Part shown: positions 59,181 to 64,000 of the stretch, in pieces
Layout: every line of letters begins with the position of its first letter
Position numbering within the stretch: the first letter of the stretch is position 1
NCBI GenBank assembly: GCA_032173965.1
Contig: CM063298.1
Coordinates: 11,841,501-11,905,500, forward strand
Origin: Sitta carolinensis
Taxonomy: Eukaryota; Chordata; Aves; Passeriformes; Sittidae
Length of the DNA stretch: 64,000 nt
Direction: 5' to 3'
The notes under the pieces: model-generated
What the model was told of the DNA's origin: nothing
Databases searched by the model: none
Seen by the model: only the letters and a program-made list of their open reading frames with translations
Translations under genes and position numbers: made by a program

Positions 59181-60035
59181 CAGGCGTGGGCTGGAGAAGG
59201 AGATAAAGCATTAGTTTTGTACTCACTTCTCCCGTGGACCACTTTAGTTATCCCAGACTATTTTCCCACGTAGTGGAGGAAGCCTGTCTCTAATAGGGAT
59301 GCCTCACCTTTCCTTAAAACCAGCTGCTGAAAAATCTAAAGCACCTTCGAAGTGTAAGGAGGTTGCATTTTCCTGAGCCAGCCATCAGCTCTGGCTGCAG
59401 GCAGGGGCCGTTCAGGGGCTCCCAAGGCAGGTTTTGGATGCTGAGCAACCCAAAGGATTCCCAGAGCCAGCAGCCCCGGCTGCGGGTGGGTGATGAGGAG
59501 GAGCCCCCGGGCTCGGAGCAGCTCTCACCCTCCTCCCGAGGCAGAAGCAGCTATTCCATGTCCTGACAGTCACCTCGACGCTGCTACACGAGTAAATGGG
59601 GAAGTTACACATTAGGTCGTAACATTTCAGGCCCTATTAGGAACAAAAGTGCCTTTGTGAACATGCGGGTTACTGAATAACCTCCTCCATCCCCATAAAA
59701 AGCTGTGAGTGGGACTGAGCTTTTCCTTCTTTTTTTGAAAAAAAAAATACGGTTTATATGCAAGTCAGGATCTTGAAGCTCCTTTTTGCTTCACAGCTTG
59801 CTTGCCTTGCTCTCAGCCCATCAGCCATCCTCAGAGCAGGGTTTTGGTAGGATTGAGTTCCAAAACAGTTTTGGGGGTCCCAAGACAAGGGGGGCTGAGA
59901 TTGTGCCATAAAGGGCAGGAGCAAAAATGCCCCTGGAACACCCAAGCACACCCATCTTTGGGTGTGTTAAACGTGCTCCATGCTGCCTGGAAAATGGGAA
60001 AACAAGTTAGGATTGGTTTTGGGTTTTCTCAAAAG
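59181..60035. other. Intergenic or intronic DNA with no recognised gene
   Basis: No gene recognised. 59400-59560 is mildly GC-rich. Confidence 0.5.

Positions 60036-60076
<41 letters not shown>
60036..60076 (+). repeat. Poly(A) run (41 A)
   Basis: Uninterrupted A41, preceded by AAAAG. A run this long could be a recent retrocopy tail or a homopolymer expansion. I see no AATAAA within 30 bases upstream and recognise no source gene. Confidence 0.95.
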
Positions 60077-60081
<5 letters not shown>

Positions 60082-62311
60082 ATATTAGAATCACCCTGAA
60101 GAGAGGGAAATGGAGAGGGAAGAAGAAAACAACAATGCATGTGTGCCTGCAGTCATGCTGCTGCTCACCTGCTGCCATGAGATATCCAGGGGCTCAGAGC
60201 CCACCCTTCCTTCTCCACCCTGTGTGGCTGGAAGGGCTCGGTGATGGGCCATCACGGGGCACTGTGCAGGTGCTGACCAGGCCAGCAGCGGCTGGGGAGG
60301 GGCACACAACCTCCCAGCCCAGCCCTGCCCTCTGCCATCCCCCAAGCACAGCCCTGCCCAGGGGCCTGATGTGCCTGTTCGTCACAGGAGCGTTTCTCAA
60401 TCCCTGTGAACCCACTGGAGAAGACCCTGACCTGCTGCAAGTGACAGAGGCTGGGTGCTGTCCAGCAGCCCCTCACGGGGCACATCTGAGCCTCGCTGCT
60501 CCTCCTGCTGCTGCTGCTTTCCCCTCTGCTGTCCCCTCCGGGCCACCTCCTGCCCGGTGCTCTCCCTCTCTGCAGCAGCCAGGGTTTGGCGGGTCAGCTG
60601 CAGCACAGACACGGATGTGCAGCCAGGGCTGGTGCCCTCCACCCCTCAGCCGGCTGCTGCTCATTCTCTGCAGCACTTCCTCAACAGAGCCAGCCAGTGC
60701 CCTAAACTGACCGAGACGGAGAGCCCTGGGACTGGCCAGGAGTGACCTGAGCTGGAATTCTCTCTCCCTGGAAGAGCTGGTCAGCAGGGTACAATAGTGA
60801 CAGAGCTCCTGCTCTTGTGCTGAACTGAATTGTTATCAGGTTCTCCAAATAAGCCATGTTTTCACACAGAGCCAGATGGAGCCTCTCTCCCTCCTGCCAA
60901 GCTCCCCACTTGCCTCCTGGAAACCTCCCCTGCAAGAGCCCTGGGAACTCCAAAGCAACAGCCCCGTGCTTTCTGACCCTTGTTTCCTCTTCTGAGCCAA
61001 AGAGAGCAATTCTCTCATAAGCAGGCTTCTCAGACCCCTCCCTTGAAGGAACACTGATGTTTCTGTGACTCTAATCATGTTACTGTCATTTCCCACTGTC
61101 TGCACTGGGTCATGCTAAGCTGCTCGGGCTGTGAGACTCAGGAAGGACCCACAGGCACATCTGTCATCAAACAGTCACCCAAAATCACAGCAGAGGAGGA
61201 GCAATGTCAGCCCAAGAGCTCCCATCTCATGATTCCCAAAGCAGCCCCCTCATCACTGGATAATGTGCTCAAAAGCACATCTATAAATAAACTTGGGCCT
61301 TGTGTAAACCCAATTAGAATACACTGGCAAGTTATTCAAGGAGGCTGGCAAACACATTCTTTACCTGAGGTGTCAGCCACAGGAGAGTGTTAGGGGGCTT
61401 GCATTACAGGGAACACTTTGTGACTTTGAGTTATATTGCACTTAACCTATAAGTGGAACAATAACAGCTTGGTCTGTGGAGATAACACCCCAGATCAACT
61501 CCTGCAAATAAATTAGTGAAACATTCCACTCCCCATCCCTGCAGGCTCACACCTCTAAATATCAACACAAACTTCAAGGGTTTGATGGAAAAAATTGTGT
61601 TAGGTCTCATGGTGTTTGAGGAATTTCCCAATATGCACTAAATTAACTTTCTGGCTACACTACCCATAGTGGTTGAAACCAGCCCCATCTGAGACAGAGG
61701 CAGGGCAAGAGATACAGGCAGCTGTTTTGCACATGAAATCAGATTGAGATTAACACTTACCTTGGAGTTCTCTCTCTGGGGGTAAAATACAGCTTCAGGA
61801 ACACCTCTGATTAAAAGTACTTCCAGTTTCTTCAGTGGACTAGGATGGACAGGCTGTGAAAAGTAAAAAATAAAAATATCCCTCCGAAAGAAAACCATTG
61901 ACACATCAATCTTCTTTGATTCCTCTGGCTTGGCATTTTAAGGATCTGGCCTAAACCATGGAAATCTAGTTCCTCAGAGTCCACTGGAGAAAACCACTCC
62001 CTGCTGCATTCCACTGCCCAAAACATGACAGAGGGGTAAGGATAAAACGAGGATGAAAGTGAAGTTTTGTACAGGGAAGTCTCTTAGTGAGGAAGAGAAA
62101 TGGGAGAAAAGGAAAGTTTTCATGGATACAAGCTGGTGTAGACTTGGGCACTGGGGACATTGAGCATGCTTTTTTCCCATTTATTGATATTTGCATAAAT
62201 TTAAAATTCTGGAGGAGAGAAGGAACAATTTAGGTGCTGACCAGAGTGGATAAAATGGAACAGAATTCCTGGATGCTGGTCTCTTTTGCCTCTTCCTGGG
62301 TAATGGACAGT
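60077..62311. other. Intergenic or intronic DNA with no recognised gene
   Basis: No gene recognised. The 191-codon frame at 60135-60710 is Ala/Pro/Cys-rich without a domain and has competing open frames on the other strand. Confidence 0.5.
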
Positions 62312-64000
62312 CTGAACACTCCATAGCCAGCCTGAACACTCCATAGCCAGCCCCAACACCCCATAGCCAGCCTGAACACTCCATAGCAGTCTTAACACTT
62401 CACAGCCAGCCCCAACACTCCATAGCCAGCCCAAACTCCATAGCCAGCCTGAACACTCCATAGCCAGCCCAACACTCCATAGCCAGCCTGAACACTCCAT
62501 AGCCAGCCCCAACACTCCATAGCCAGCCCCAACACTCCATAGCCAGCCCCAACACTCCATAGCCAGCCACAACACTCCATAGCCAGCCTGAACACTCCAT
62601 AGCCAGCCCCAACACTCCATAGCCAGCCCCAACAATTCATAGCCAGCCTGAACACTCCATAGCCAGCCCCAACACTCCATAGCCAGCCTGAACACTCCAT
62701 AGCCAGCCCAACACTCCATAGCCAGCCACACACTCCATAGCCAGCCCAACACTCCATAGCCAGCCTGAACACTCCATAGCCAGCCACAACACTCCATAGC
62801 CAGCCACAACACTCCATAGCCAGCCTGAACACTCCATAGCCAGCCACAATACTCCATAGCCAGCCAACACTCCATAGCCAGCCACAACACTCCATAGCCA
62901 GCCACAACACTCCATAGCCAGCCCAACACTCCATAGCCAGCCTGAACACTCCATAGCCAGCCCCAACACTCCATAGCCAGCCACAACACTCCATAGCCAG
63001 CCTGAACACTCCATAGCCAGCCCAACACTCCATAGCCAGCCTGAACACTCCATAGCCAGCCCCAACACTCCATAGCCAGCCCAACACTCCATAGCCAGCC
63101 ACAACACTCCATAGCCAGCCTGAACACTCCATAGCCAGCCCCAACACTCCATAGCCAGCCCAACACTCCATAGCCAGCCACAACACTCCATAGCCAGCCT
63201 GAACACTCCATAACCAGCCCCAACACTCCATAGCCAGCCTGAACACTCCATAGCCAGCCACAACACTCCATAGCCAGCCACAACACTCCATAGCCAGCCA
63301 CAACACTCCATAGCCAGCCTGAACACTCCATAGCCAGCCCCAACACTCCATAGCCAGCCACAACACTCCATAGCCAGCCTGAACACTCCATAGCCAGCCC
63401 CAACACTCCATAGCCAGCCCCAACACTCCATAGCCAGCCACAACACTCCATAGCCAGCCCCAACACTCCATAGCCAGCCCGAACACTCCATAGCCAGCCC
63501 CAACACTCCATAGCCAGCCCCAACACTCCATAGCCAGCCACAACACTCCATAGCCAGCCTGAACACTCCATAGCCAGCCCCAACACTACACAGCCAGCCC
63601 GAACACTCCATAGCCAGCCTGAACACTCCATAGCCAGCCACAACACTCCATAGCCAGCCACAACACTCCATAGCCAGCCACAACACTCCATAGCCAGCCT
63701 GAACACTCCATGGCCAGCCCCAACACTCCATAGCCAGCCCCAACACTCCATAGCCAGCCCCAACACTCCATAGCCAGCCACAACACTCCATAGCCAGCCT
63801 GAACACTCCATAGCCAGCCCCAACACTCCATAGCCAGCCACAACACTCCATAGCCAGCCCCAACACTCCATAGCCAGCCTGAACACTCCATAGCCAGCCT
63901 GAACACTCCATAGCCAGCCCCAACACTCCATAGCCAGCCTGAACACTCCATAGCCAGCCCCAACACTCCATAGCCAGCCCCAACACTCCATAGCCAGCCC
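62312..64000. repeat. 20-bp minisatellite, about 84 copies, continuing past the window
   Basis: The unit is AACACTCCATAGCCAGCC plus two variable bases, giving four main types by junction: CCCC, CCTG, CCAC and a 19-bp form lacking one C. Copies at the left edge are the most diverged (62311-62420, 62630), as usual for array ends. On the minus strand the unit has no stop codon in any frame, so frames of up to about 596 codons appear; on the plus strand each frame hits TAG every 60 bases. The Trp/Gly/Leu-rich translations have no domain and are treated as non-coding. Confidence 0.96.
63040..63197. repeat. 79-bp higher-order repeat inside the minisatellite
   Basis: The four-unit block CCTG-CCCC-short-CCAC at 63040-63118 is followed by an identical block at 63119-63197. 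The 19-bp short unit makes the period 79 and not 80. It shows recent block duplication inside the array. Confidence 0.85.

Noticed and set aside
60135..60710. 191-residue plus-strand frame
   Set aside because: Low-complexity Ala/Pro/Cys composition with competing minus-strand frames; no domain recognised.
62201..63991. A 596-residue minus-strand protein and overlapping frames of 449 and 384 residues
   Set aside because: All are translations of the 20-bp minisatellite in different phases. They are listed as a curiosity in the findings, not as genes.
62312..64000. CRISPR array
   Set aside because: Units are head-to-tail with no unique spacers, and the window is vertebrate DNA.

Overview
The window looks like non-coding DNA from a bird chromosome, most likely a songbird. 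The evidence is several CR1 LINE 3' fragments of the type common in passerine genomes, the 3' half of an ERV-L-like endogenous retrovirus, low overall transposon density, GC-rich minisatellites and short CpG-rich islands in AT-richer DNA. I recognise no host protein-coding exon, tRNA, rRNA or other RNA gene. The only convincing coding sequence is retroviral integrase. The species assignment is inference; nothing in the window names it.

Layout. 1-1610 is the 3' end of an endogenous retrovirus: integrase open from the left edge with an intact DD35E triad, no env, a polypurine tract and a 632-bp LTR bounded by TGTCCTAG/CTAGGACA. 1611-12368 is intergenic or intronic. It holds a 22/26-bp minisatellite (2801-3162), a TTGTTA-type simple repeat (5289-5379), a CpG-rich block (8140-8470) and short AT-rich blocks with homeodomain, forkhead or POU-like motifs. 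12369-13621 is a very GC-rich minisatellite built from two monomers (13 and 10 bp). 13622-52300 is mostly unremarkable DNA with small tandem repeats, three CR1 fragments, a CpG-rich zone (27580-27860), a long self-complementary AAT/ATT microsatellite (28427-28565) and several candidate conserved non-coding blocks.

52324-54110 is the most structured non-repeat part. Two related copies of a roughly 200-bp element lie 1.1 kb apart, and two CpG-rich islands lie between and beside them. 55928-58532 carries further CR1 fragments. 58930-59180 contains two short perfect inverted repeats, one of them a head-to-head pair of OTX/PITX-type TAATCC sites. 62312-64000 is a 20-bp minisatellite of about 84 copies that runs off the right edge.

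How it works together. I see no operon, pathway or new multi-gene system. The apparent long reading frames at 12.3-13.8 kb and 62.2-64.0 kb result from tandem repeats whose units lack stop codons. The better leads are the repeat architectures, the duplicated element near the twin CpG islands, and the candidate regulatory blocks, whose density would suit the flank or an intron of a developmental gene. That last point is inference from base composition and motifs only.
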